Assembly (NCBI GenBank): GCA_024195265.1
Contig: JAJLRJ010000005.1
Coordinates: 41,910,280-41,974,279 of the forward strand
Direction of reading: 5' to 3'
Length of the DNA stretch: 64,000 nt
Source of the DNA: Dendrophyllia cribrosa
Taxonomy: Eukaryota; Cnidaria; Anthozoa; Scleractinia; Dendrophylliidae
Position numbers and translations under genes: made by a program. Under the pieces are notes generated by a model, which saw only the letters and a program-made list of their open reading frames with translations, made no database searches and was not told where the DNA came from. Shown one piece after another: positions 53,831 to 64,000 of the stretch (the first letter of the stretch is position 1; every line of letters starts with the position of its first letter).

Positions 53831-56800
53831 GTGGCCATCACAAGCCAAAGGGTCGATTTTATTGCACGCATTAGGGGGTCCATATTCGCCCTGGAAATTT
53901 TACGCATTTGAATAAGTCTTTATTACTTTTCACACATTCCTTTTCGCACCCAATAATTTCCATCTGTCTAAAATTATCGTTTCCTGTGGACAAAAACAGA
54001 CTTAAAACACTATTTATAGTTAATGTTCAGCAAAAATAAATTTGATCTCTTTGCGGCAGACTAGGCATAAATTTCGAAACCATGGGTAATAATATTTTGC
54101 TGCGTATATTTAGCCCTGTTTAGCAATGGGTTTGCCGATGTTTATCGCGTTTTATCGCCATTCTTGGGTTCCAATTAACTTGATTTGCTCTTATCTGTCA
54201 CTTGTGCGTCGATCCATCCGTTGAAAGTGTCTGCTATGTTCGCAAGAAATGCAATGTGTAATGGTTAGCGATGCAAACGAGGAAAACGGCGGACCGCAGT
54301 GGTAAGTGACCGACTAAGAAATAAAACCGAGGCTTCAAGGGAAGGTATGTAGATGATGCTTTATTATTTAGTGACAGTCGGCAATTTAAGTAGATTTAAG
54401 GCGAAAACTCTGCCGCAGGGGATTTTATATCAGGCACAATTAATTCTGTCATACGGGCGGACGACAGATAAACATTACGTTAGAATACGTGTAAGCTTTT
54501 TAAGCATTCGCACAAACATCATTGCAATGATGCATGATGCTTCAAGTCCGCGAATAAGTGAAGCGAAATCCTAAAAGTTCTTAGTATTCAATTTTATATA
54601 AAGAATTATTTGAAATTATGAAAAACACGACAGATCCTTAGAGTCAAATGAAAGCCCGCTAAATATCCGAGAATTCCCGCCAAAATGTTCACGCTCATGA
54701 CGCCATTTTCGCAGATTAGTATTCTGCTCTATTTTGATTCCTGGATAGACTTACGCCTTACACAGTTGCTTTTAATTCGAAAATATCTGATCAAATTGTT
54801 CACTGTAGCTGTGCAATACATATCTGGATATTTAGCTTTACATATTTAGCTCATTTAGCTTTCAATCGCCGTGCTTGAGCTTATGGCGTGATCAGGAGAT
54901 TAGAACCGGCTTTCGTGGCAGTAGACTAATAACTATAATTATAACTAAGTTTGCAGACTAGGAAAATTTTCAAAAATCGTGTACACAGCACAAGACCAAA
55001 TATTAAAATTTCAATCACAGCGTCACACTAACTGAATCCCTCCATGTAAATACATAACATCGAAATACGTTTGTTAACTGAACTGAATACTTCTAAATAA
55101 ATCCTTTATTCTGAACAATGATGATCTACCATACTTTCATCCAAGCACTGACTGTACTGAAAAGTAAGTTGTTGAAAAAAACACAGCGTTTACACTTGCA
55201 CGTACGCTTGCGTCGCGCCAGTTCGTAGGTAGTTTCTTGTGCATTTGCTTGCTTATGCTTACGCTTCAGTAAGCTTGGGTTGCGTGTTAACAAGCCTTAA
55301 TGGATACATGATCCTGAAAACGTGCATTCCTGATTTAAATATTTATGCGACATCAATCAGTACCGAAGTTTTTCGATTAATTAAAAACAGTTTCTCTTTA
55401 TTCCTGCTTTCCGCGCTAACGCGCAAACTCTTTAATGATGGCACTGTACGAGCCGATGAACTCACTAACACGCTTTTTGCTATCTGAAATTAATGCTTCA
55501 ATGAATCTAATTCCTTCGATCTGTTCATAGTTAATAGAACAAACTGATTATGAAGCTCAACAAATTTCAAAGAGTGTACAAAGCTGTTTTGTTTTATGTT
55601 GAACGAACCGTGACCCTGCACATTGTTTTGTTTAACGTGTGAGCCCAAATGTTTCTACTGGTCAGTTGCTCATATGCATTTCAATACCTTTTGTGTTTTG
55701 TGCAGGGTCAAGGTAAACGAACGTACAAAAGAAATGGAGAACAAAAACATATAACAAAGGACTGACTGAGTTTTACAACCAGTTTGTTCTATTAACGATG
55801 ACCTGTTCCGATTGCCATTTCACTTTATCCAAACTACGACACTTTTTTGGACAGTACTGATTAATTGAATGGAATAATGCTTAATAAAAAAGGTATATTT
55901 AAAGCGAAAATGACAGAATTAAATCGCCAAAAATAAACTGTAAAAGTATTTATAATAAAACTCGCGCGCTTTCATGGTTATGCAGATTATCCATGTAGAA
56001 CTCTATAATTTGCAAGAATTCCTGTTGTTGCTTTCCTTCGTATTTGCTTTTGTTCGATATATTTCTTGAAATGGTACAAGTTGATGGAGAACGAGTGGTC
56101 TTTCTTTCAGATTGTGGAAAGGCATTTGTTAATTATACAACTACCTAAAACTTTTAAGCCTGCTACAGGCACGTCACGGGTAGACGGTATAGCGCAAACA
56201 TGCTAGAATCGATTAGCAGGTTCTTTTGATCCTATTCGGGTAATATCTAAAGACTCTTCACTGTAGCTCCTCAATTTCGCATACCTTTCGAGTAGCACAA
56301 CTTACCTTTAAAAACTGGTGTTGTAGTTGTCTTTACGACTTCAGTCTGAGCTGTTAGCAAACCGCACCCAAACTATATACTACTCGAACACGAACGTGGT
56401 AATCGATTCAGGGATGTCACTACCTAGCTTTTCTGAACCTCTGTTTTTATTGGTCCATCATATTGAATACCTCTTTTGTTATTTATCCGGTAAGTTTTAC
56501 TCGTGCCAAAAATAAATTGGATACCCTTGAACCGCCGTCAGTATACAATTAAACTGTAGTCAATATCGTTGGTTGGTTTCTCGGGTTCATTGATTTTCTA
56601 AGAAATCTCCGTTACGGGTCATAGTGTTCGGGAGAATAAAAACAGTATAAAAGAAAGTTTTGTATGCTTCCAGACAACGGGGCACCAACGTTAATATGTG
56701 ATTATCTTTCGGCATACGGGTAGTTTTGTTCTACATTTATTTATAGCTTTTCCAACATATTCCAAGATGAGATACAGTAGTGATTCCCGTCAGCGGACAT

Positions 56801-57920
56801 TCCTGTAAGCGGCGGTGGACACTTTCAGGGGTTACGATTTAGACGTTTCAGACAATCATTGGGGCCGTTTTTGTTTCTATCTGGATGAAATTTACTGTTA
56901 CAGTGATTTTTTTTATGTTAGAGAGCCCAGACATTAAGTGCTAAGTGTTATCGAGGTACCCCCACTCAGACCCTCTTATATTGAAGTGTTTAGATCCATG
57001 TTTCCATGTTTTTTTTTTCTGCGGGGGTTGGTGTTCGAGTGTGTCACTTGCTTTTTTCGTGTTTTTACCATGTTTTTTGCCTTTATTTCGAACGTTTCAC
57101 GGAGTTGTTATAATTTCTTCCACTGTTGTGGTGTTTTGCACGATAAATAAGTCGCCATTTATTTGTCTTTTTTATTTGTAACGTGTTTTGAAGATTAGGT
57201 CAAAGCTCAGATTAAGCGAGCGTATTCGTCAAGTATCAATGTACAATAAATATTGGATGTTGCTTTTTTCAGTACAGCGAACACGTATGCATAAACTGGC
57301 GCAAATATGTAAAATATGTAAATACCGTTATTTCACACTAAGTTCCTTATTAAGATATGTTCCTGGTTTTCAGTAACCTGTGGTATGGCCTTTATAGTGA
57401 ATTCGCGCTATGTCCGTAAAGTTATTTCATTCTAACATTTTGTTCTTGATTCAGTCTTATCATTTGTGGAGTACATGGATTTGAGTTGTTCTAAATAAAT
57501 CAGCTCTGTCTGTTCCTTTCCATCTAAGCTTTTAAATTGTCTGTATAATTATGAAGTTGTTTGTTATCAATAAATATAGTTTGAACTTAAACAAAGTGTG
57601 GGTTTATTGTTTTAGCGCGCGCATGTAATTGGTTGCTTTGTTAATTTTTCCGAGGTGCTAATTTTTCATGCAAATTTGGTTCAGTGTAAGTTCGCATAAT
57701 TAAAAGTTTGAACTTTGAAGCTACGGTTAAAGAAATTAAAACTTAAAGTTGGAAATGGCTGGCAAACTGAAAATCAATATAGAGACTAGCGATGAAGCGG
57801 CTATAAGAACGTTGCGGTAAATACGAACAAGAAGCGGTTTTTTATACTGTGCAATTTTATTGCTTCTAAACTTGAATGTTTCGGAACCCTTTAATTAGTT
57901 TTATTCGGTTATAATATCCA
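53831..57920. other. Unassigned DNA
   Basis: Four kilobases without a recognised gene. Weak points are an 82-codon ORF at 55239-55487 (no motif) and CAGCGGACATTCCTGTAAGC at 56793, which resembles one end of a mariner-type MITE without a partner. An AATAAA at 57570 follows T-rich DNA that could be a 3' UTR. None of these is strong. Confidence 0.4.
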
Positions 57921-57922
57921 CA

Positions 57923-57980
57923 GCTTTGATGGTCTAGTGGTTAAGATCCTGCGTTGTGGCCGCAGTAACCCAGGTTCGTA
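57923..57980 (+). pseudogene. tRNA-His(GTG) pseudogene
   Basis: ATGGTCTAGTGGTTAAGATC (D arm and A box) and CTGCGTTGTGGCCGCAG (anticodon arm with GTG) match eukaryotic tRNA-His closely. AACCCAGGTTCG starts the T arm. The T loop then changes to TATGCGTATGCGGG and the 3' acceptor strand is missing, so the gene cannot fold fully. It may be the head of a tRNA-derived SINE. Confidence 0.75.
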
Positions 57981-58263
57981 TGCGTATGCGGGAAATCCAA
58001 ATTAGTATGCGGGAAATCCAAGGGAAATCCATCGCAAGGCTTAAATCTAATCACTATATACTACTATGGTCTATAGTTCCAGTGTCTAAAATTAATTAAA
58101 ATTAATATCTGGTTGAACCTTACTAAATGTAGCTTCACCTGAATACAGTGCTAATAGACCGTCAAGTGAAACGCAATACATAAAAAAAAATTAGTGCAAC
58201 TAAGCGGGAGAACGACGTCAATGCTGAAGTGTATGTAAAGAAAAGCCACAAACTTGTTTAAAA

Positions 58264-58370
58264 AATCCGAAAGAAAACGCCGAACAAAATCCGAAAGAAA
58301 ACGCCGAATAAAATCCGAAAGGAAACGCCGAATAAAGTCCGAACGAAAAAGCCGAATAAAATCCCAAGGA
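58264..58370. repeat. 24-bp minisatellite, about four units
   Basis: Units of ATCCGAAAGAAAACGCCGAA with TAAA spacers. On the minus strand it is an open Phe-Gly-Phe-Tyr-Ser-Ala repeat within a 63-codon ORF (58218-58409), probably an artefact of the 24-bp period. Confidence 0.85.
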
Positions 58371-58409
58371 GAAGGAAAAGGGAGGAACCAAACCAGCCCA
58401 GGGGCCCAT

Positions 58410-59936
58410 TAACTAACAATTAAATTAATTAAGTTAAGCCGAATGAGAAGTCCGATGACTTCTAGCCGAATATGTGTGCAGAGTGTGTTTTGTAAGGTTC
58501 ATCCAGAGCTCTTATTTATTACCCAGCCCCATTTGACTGACCAGTACAAAGTATCTTTCTTGGCTGTTGTAGATCGCTATGGCAGGACTAAGCCATACCA
58601 AGTTAGTCTGCTCTGAAAATGGGCTTGCTGTGACTTCTTATCTCAGGGTGTTCTGTGGCAGGCGTTTTGGAACTTGCAGAGCTACCAGAGATTGCAAAGT
58701 TGTCCATGAATCAAAGAAAACTACAATGAAATAATAAAATTTAGTTGTTGCAACCAAAATGAGGCCACGCTGCAATCTAACATTTCCAACCAGTAAGGAT
58801 ATACTTTGTTCTTGAAAGCACCTTGATGTCCCAAAAATCTTAGTTTTAGGAAAACCCTTACCAGTTTTCAGTACCGTAGGTTCCCTTTCGCTGCCAACTC
58901 GAGTACCAATTTAACCAAAGGGGACACAGGCTCACGAAAAGCTCAGTTAATGGTAATATAAAAGGACCTGTACTGTATAAAACTCTACTGTTGATTTAGT
59001 AAGCAAACCAAAAAAATGACAATAGACATTCATGGTTACATGTACGCACGGTAGGTTTCGGATTTCAAAGTTTCTTTTCTCGCTATATGTGCGTCAACTA
59101 ACACAATTGCGTCAACATATCACCAGCATTTTGCGCAGTGCAGCGCGTTGTATGGTCATGATTGTCATGAAACTCGCAGAACCTGAGAGCTCTGAGGCTT
59201 ATTTGATGACTGAGTAAGGAAAAATTATGTCCTCTCGCATTTTAAAATTACGCACATTCTTTTCTGAAAAAAAAAGAGGTTTTAAAATATGAGATCTTAA
59301 ATCTTTTTACTTCCACCAAAAGATAAATAAAATTATTCGTTTAGGTTGCCAAAAATAAAGAAATTTGTTAAATCTTTTGCCAAAAAGCGCGGTTCAAAAA
59401 TGTAACGGCGACGCGCCTTTTAAAATGTTCGTGGCCACCTTAAAAAAGTCTTGTAAGTTGAAAAATTTTCCTACGTAATTTGCTTACGTAATTACACGCT
59501 TGTAGCCCAGGTTTATCTCTCTAATTTTAGTAGAAAAATATTTTACCTAGTATCTCAAGGTTGTCATTTAGTATAACGCCATTCAAGCCTGAATTTTTTT
59601 TCAGGTTGCTTTTTCAACTGCTTAAGTTGATAGCACACTGCGAGGATCACAAATTTCACTCGTAAATTTTTCAGATATTAATGTGACGGAAATTATTTGC
59701 CATCGGTTTTCAGTTTTTCCCATACAAACGTCATTTCGTGACCTATTTGCGCCATGTTCAAAATGGCGGCTTTTACTTCGAAAAGATCTATCAACGCTGT
59801 TTACCAAAACACAGATTCAGCGCAAGCTATCGCAAAAACGAAAATAAATTCTGTGAAAAAAAAATATTTAATTCGTGAAACTACTGGCGCGCATGGGAAA
59901 CTTTCACGAAAATTCCCCTCATAATTTTTTCTCCTC
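58410..59936. other. Unassigned DNA with dispersed-repeat pieces
   Basis: 59600-59662 (CAGGTTGCTTTTTCAACTGC, GATAGCACACTGCGAGGATC) is the same dispersed sequence as 44440-44495 in the tRNA-bearing arm. GGCCACCTTAA at 59434 may be an end of the TTAAGGTGGC family. No gene was seen. Confidence 0.5.
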
Positions 59937-59937
59937 A

Positions 59938-60518
59938 AAGGGATGGTTTCACGGTTCGGCGCATGTGCAGAGATTAAAATGCTTTATTCGCTTTCTTACC
60001 AATTCTATCGGTTAAAATACCACTCACATTTACTTCAATAATTACATACTATAATTTGTCCAAACAAAGCGAAGGATCACCAAAATTCACAGAAAATTTC
60101 GACGGATTGCACCGACAAAGTCAACGCTGAATAAAACCTTTGACCCGAAGGATTTATTCTACGCTCTAGTGGTTTTCATGGCACATATGGGTATGTATAG
60201 TCATCTATTCAATCAGCTGACTGACCGCGATATTTTCTCCCCAGGAGCCACGAAGCTCTTTAGAACCTCTAATTTCATTGGCTCTGGGTGTCACGAAGCT
60301 CTATTGTTTTAGGTCTAGGAACCATTCTTCTGTTGTTTGTTCTATTGTTTTCTCAGCCAATCCTGTGAGCCGTTCCGAGAGCTTCGTGGCGCCCCACATT
60401 TTCGCGGGCAAATTACCCGCCAGAGTTATCTACTCGCTTCCGATTGGTCTACACATTAACATTTAATGGGTTACGTCATAGCTTGCACATGCGCCGAGCC
60501 GTGAAACCCTCCCTTTAA
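59938..60518. mobile_element. MITE with AAAGGGATGGTTTCACGG termini
   Basis: The left end GGTTTCACGGTTCGGCGCAT, then GTGCA, is mirrored by TGCACATGCGCCGAGCCGTG and AAACCCTCCCTTTAA. It is 581 bp. The interior carries AGCCACGAAGCTCT and AGAGCTTCGTGGC as a second inverted pair (60245 and 60378). The 62-codon ORF inside is incidental. Confidence 0.8.
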
Positions 60519-61167
60519 TTTAATAAGTTTAGAAAGAAAATGTAATTTGTGATAATCTTGATTGGCATAAATTAATATTTTGCCGGCACGGTACAGAGAA
60601 CCGGGTACTAGTGTAGTGCGCAGGGGCTCACGGTTCGTGAGTTTGAAAAGTGTCCGTTGATAGATTTGTGTCATTCTACGGTCAGCCTCGCCGCCTCTTG
60701 TACTGTTCAAACAAGTTAACTTTTGTCTTAATTGTTTATTGTAATACCTTAAGTTTTGTTATCCGCTTATTTTAGTCGTTTATTTCTTAGTTAAAAACAC
60801 CTTAAAAACCCTAAAGGTAGCACCATTGCATAGGTCGGGGGTACACGGTCCCTATTTTTTCCAACAGTTGGTTTTTTGGGGTTTACGTGTCCGGCTCTGG
60901 TACGCTTAGAGTTATTGTTATATTATAGTCCTTTGTCAATAATAAAATGTATCGTGGGCCTGGCTGACCAACTTACAGTTATTGTAATATTATAGTATAG
61001 TATATTATAGTAATATTGTAATATTATTGTCCTTTGTCAATAATAAAATGTATCGTGGGCTTGGCTGACCAACGCCCCACGCCTCTTAGTCCTCTTAGCC
61101 TTGTGTGTTTGTTCGGGTGTCTAGTTGTTCGGGTGTTTGTGCGTTTGTTAAAATATTTCGGGACTAA
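60519..61167. other. Unassigned DNA with a 47-bp direct repeat
   Basis: GTCCTTTGTCAATAATAAAA and TGTATCGTGGGCYTGGCTGA occur at 60928-60973 and again at 61031-61076, separated by an ATATTATAG-rich stretch. No gene was recognised. Confidence 0.55.
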
Positions 61168-61362
61168 GGGCCTGGTCGCACTACAGTCAAAAACAAAAAT
61201 TAGCCCGTGCAAAAATCGAGGAAAACAAAAGAAACCGTTCTAGTTGGACACGCTTCTTTTTTCATTCCACAAAAAGCGTGTCCTACCGGAGCGGTTTCTT
61301 TTGTTTTCCTCGATTTTTGCACGGGCTAATTTTTGTTTTTGGCTGTAGTGCGACCAGGCCCC
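61168..61362. mobile_element. 195-bp foldback MITE, GGGCCTGGTCGCAC termini
   Basis: GGGCCTGGTCGCACTACAG, AAACAAAAATTAGCCCGTGC and TTTTCCTCG-type words are mirrored in a right arm of about 80 bp. The loop is about 35 bp around TTCATTCC. The arms are near identical, so it is recent. Confidence 0.9.
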
Positions 61363-62162
61363 AATCCCAAAAATTTTTCAAATTAGACTAAAATTCCGAG
61401 GTTGAAATAAATAACACCTGCTTTTTATTTTTTATTGAAAATTTGGAACTAGTTAAACAGAACTTACCATAATTATTTCATCTTGACTGAGGAACAGCGC
61501 AGTCATGTAGGCCACGTGTGTTCGCAACATCAGCTCAAATTGTTGTTTTTGTTTCCACTGGAATTTTCACGGCCTGTAAAACAAAAATAATTCAATTTAA
61601 TTTGAAAAGATGTAAATCATTGACGAAAATTTGTTAAACAAAGAAGCTCGCAAACGAAAAAAAAAACACTTTTCTTGCACGCTTGTCACAACTATACAAA
61701 CCCGCGATTTGCGAGCAAAGTGAAACATTCTTGCGAGAAAATGAAAAACTGACCTTATTTCCTTAATTTTGACATATCCTCTGCAGATGTAATCGGACTT
61801 CTGCTAAAAACTTTGGTAAAAAGCTCGCAATAAAGGCAAATTAAACAAAGATAACGGAGCTTTTTGTCCTTCTGAAAAACAGTAACTTGTTTGTCGCTCT
61901 TCCTTCCGCAGCTAAATGAAAATGTTTTTTGAACAAGGGCGCTACCTCACGTGGTTTTTGTACCACGTGGTCTAAATGATGTTCTCTGATTGGCTCATTG
62001 TATTGCACGGACAGTTCGGAGAAAGAAATGGCGGGAACGATTGGCGGTAACCCGCGTCAGATCCAACCTATTCCACAATGCAATGCGAATGAAAGATAAA
62101 ATTATACAAAATTCGTCTCATCACGTTACCTCGCATTTGCCAAGACAAGACAACCCTTCCAA
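61363..62162. other. Unassigned DNA
   Basis: A short palindrome CACGTGGTTTTTGTACCACGTG lies at 61949-61971. The 95-codon ORF at 61990-62277 runs into a MITE and is not supported. Confidence 0.4.
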
Positions 62163-62473
62163 GCCCCCGGGGGGGAGGGGGGATTCCCATACTGATAAAA
62201 ATGACGGGGCTGCTCATCGGAAATATTTGAAAAACATCCTAAAAGGTACCAGAATCTTGTTTGATGGGTGTGGCTAAAATGAATTTGTGTACCAATTCTA
62301 ATATTCTGCCATTTTTTGGCTCAATACCCTAAAAAGTACCGCGATAATTGTTTATACGGTGGTCATTTTAGATTTAAGTAACATAAAAAGCGGTACTAAT
62401 CTGCACATTTAGACCCCTAAAAGGTATGACGAGCAACCCCGTCATTTTTATATGCGAGACCCCTCCTCGGGCT
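62163..62473. mobile_element. C/G-run MITE, GCCCCCGGGGGG termini
   Basis: GCCCCCGGGGGGGAGGGG at the left, and GAGACCCCTCCTCGGGC at the right with TTTTTATATGCGAG before it. The interior has AAAAAGTACCGCG and CCTAAAAGGTATGACGAGCA, words shared with 45041-45251. It belongs to the C-run family. Confidence 0.65.
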
Positions 62474-62483
62474 TTCAAGACCT

Positions 62484-62624
62484 GGCCCCGATTGTTCAAA
62501 AGGTGGATAGCGCTATCCACTGGATAAATCACTATCCAGCGGATAACGCAAAGGATTTTGTTAATAGTTATCCACTGGATAGTGATTTATCCGGTGGATA
62601 GCGCTATCCACCTTTTGAACAACC
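62484..62624. mobile_element. GTTCAAAAGGTGGATAG MITE, third copy
   Basis: GATTGTTCAAAAGGTGGATA, GCGCTATCCACTGGATAAAT and the mirror ending CCTTTTGAACAACC. It is 141 bp and the most complete, youngest-looking of the three copies (others at 11025-12036 and 14672-14825). Confidence 0.9.
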
Positions 62625-63071
62625 AATTCACTAAGGGAGGGACATAAGAAAAAAAGAAGAAAAATTTGTTAATTCTCACCCATCCCATAAATAGTGAACA
62701 GTCCCTTACATCGGGATGTAGCAGACCAAAGGGACAAACATTTTTCGAGTTCCATACAATTCTTTTTTCATGGTAACATCATGTAAGGCTAAAAACAACT
62801 TATGCGGAATGAATTTGCTGTAGAATTAAAGTCAAACGTTTTTCACCCTATATTAGGTAGTTATTTTGTACCCTGGTCTGCTCCAGAGGTCCGTCCGTCA
62901 TATCACGAAGAGTGCCGAATAAACCGCGTAAACGGTTAAAGGAAGTTCCCGCTCGCACGCCGAGTTTCACTAAACACATGCTATCTGGCACCCAGGGCAG
63001 TTATGTCAGTTATGGCATGTTCATGAAAATAGGAGATATTTTAGTAAGGATTGTTTGGTATTCGCTGTAAA
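62625..63071. other. Unassigned DNA, possible short MITE
   Basis: GTACCCTGGTCTGCTCCAGA at 62868 and TCTGGCACCCAGGGCA at 62983 form an imperfect inverted pair around a GC-richer 95 bp. No gene was seen. Confidence 0.4.
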
Positions 63072-63475
63072 TTAAAGGGGCTATGTCACCATTTTTAGCG
63101 TTACTTTAAAAAGCCAAAATACATCTTTATATCAGTGAAATTCCAAAAATAAGAATCCAGTTTTGTTTAAAATTATTCTACTAATGCTCTAAAAGTAAAA
63201 ATAAGTGTCTTGGGCTGCAGATGGCCAGGATGGAAATGGATTGCATCTTGAAAAAATTGGGCCATTTTTTTCAAGTTTATCGCTTGTGTCTTAGAAAATT
63301 CGCTAAAACTTCGATTATGGTTTATTTTCTCTGCTAAAATTCACTTGATATCTTCCTGTTAGTGTTCTTTAAGCATTTCGTGTACGACAAAGGTACTTAG
63401 TTTTAATTTGCGACGGTTTTGACCCGAAAACCTCAAAATCACCATGACATAGCCCCGGGGACATAGCTCCTTTAA
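63072..63475. mobile_element. MITE with TTAAAGGRGCTATGTCA termini
   Basis: TTAAAGGGGCTATGTCACCA at the left pairs with TGACATAGCCCCGGGG and ACATAGCTCCTTTAA at the right, where the terminal motif is present twice in a row. It is 404 bp, non-coding and TTAA-edged. Confidence 0.7.
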
Positions 63476-64000
63476 TAGTCTTCAATTTGCTGCCAAGTTC
63501 TTTTTGTAAGTATCTACCACACTATTTGAAATTAAAAACGTTACATTGAATACAACAGATGTTATTGCTCGGAGTGGTAACCGTGATTTTTTAGGGGCTT
63601 CGAAAGGATTGTTGCTTTCGGGCTTTAACAGATCTAAGAGCTCTCCGTGGGGCACGAGGAACAAGCTGGTCGAAAAATTAAGGCTACTTGTCGGGGAGAC
63701 GTTTAACTTACTTTCGGGAAAGATTTCGGGTAGTTGTCCCGGGGGGACATGGGATGGGTACTGCTGGAATTGACTGATGCAAATACACTGAACATGGTAA
63801 ACTTTTAACTTCTATTTCACGCTTTTATTTTCCCGACGTTGTTCACGGTTTAAAATAACATCGGATGTAAACTGCCTACGAAGCGATAACATATTCAACG
63901 AACTCGAAACAACAAATATATTAATCAGACCCAACCGCTTAATAGTTTCCTACAATGCCACAAGTCCATAAACAATGTTTTTTTTCACTTTTTTTAATTT
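63476..64000. other. Unassigned DNA, 75-codon ORF
   Basis: The frame 63546-63773 (MNTTDVIARSGNRDFLGASK...) is in GC-richer DNA than its surroundings. It shares the block with a minus-strand frame and has no recognised domain, so I do not call it. A T-rich tract closes the window. Confidence 0.3.

Noticed and set aside
58218..58409. Phe/Gly/Ser-repeat protein of 63 codons
   Set aside because: It is the minus translation of a 24-bp minisatellite with no start context or support beyond the repeat.

Overview
This window looks like non-coding, repeat-rich genomic DNA of a cnidarian, most likely a stony coral. The evidence is its high AT content, introns with GT/AG borders, no prokaryote-like gene packing, many short foldback elements of kinds I associate with coral genomes, a Penelope-like retroelement, and a eukaryotic initiator tRNA-Met cluster. 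The species assignment is inference. No intact large protein gene was recognised, and most open frames are short chance ORFs.

Layout. 0-6 kb: a 60-bp tandem array, then a 2.5-kb foldback element (1517-4060) carrying a TA-flanked MITE in one arm, then another MITE and small tandem duplications. 7-10.3 kb: one exon-like ORF and a MITE interrupted by a second foldback. 10.5-14 kb: a decayed Penelope-like element (reverse transcriptase plus GIY-YIG) broken by three MITEs, one nested in another. 14-20 kb: MITEs, then the left arm (16473-17805) of a 1.3-kb inverted repeat that carries initiator tRNA-Met genes and a long (TC)n tract. 19.6-25 kb: nested GC-rich MITEs, two copies of an element that combines inverted termini with an internal tRNA-like promoter, microsatellites and tRNA-like duplications. 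25.4-26.3 kb: a plausible three-exon small gene. 26.4-27.5 kb: a satellite grown from the inside of a TTAA-type MITE. 27.8-34.3 kb: a second Penelope fragment, several foldbacks including a 1.6-kb near-palindrome, and diverged tandem duplications. 35-44 kb: mostly unassigned DNA with microsatellites and foldbacks. 42.6-45.3 kb: more tRNA-Met genes and the right arm of the inverted repeat. 45.4-45.8 kb: a broken laminin-type EGF exon split by a MITE with a 9-bp target duplication. 46-52 kb: MITEs, a LINE-like 3' end, and a minus-strand LTR retrotransposon remnant (LTR, primer-binding site, gag-like ORF). 51.7-53.8 kb: a small membrane-protein ORF and a decayed multi-frame coding stretch. 54-64 kb: a tRNA-His pseudogene and further foldback MITEs in otherwise featureless DNA.

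The parts do not form a pathway. The window records repeated transposition into older elements. Its most informative structures are the tRNA-Met inverted repeat, whose two arms can be compared base by base, the foldback families, the TIR-plus-tRNA hybrid element, the captured laminin exon and the small spliced gene.
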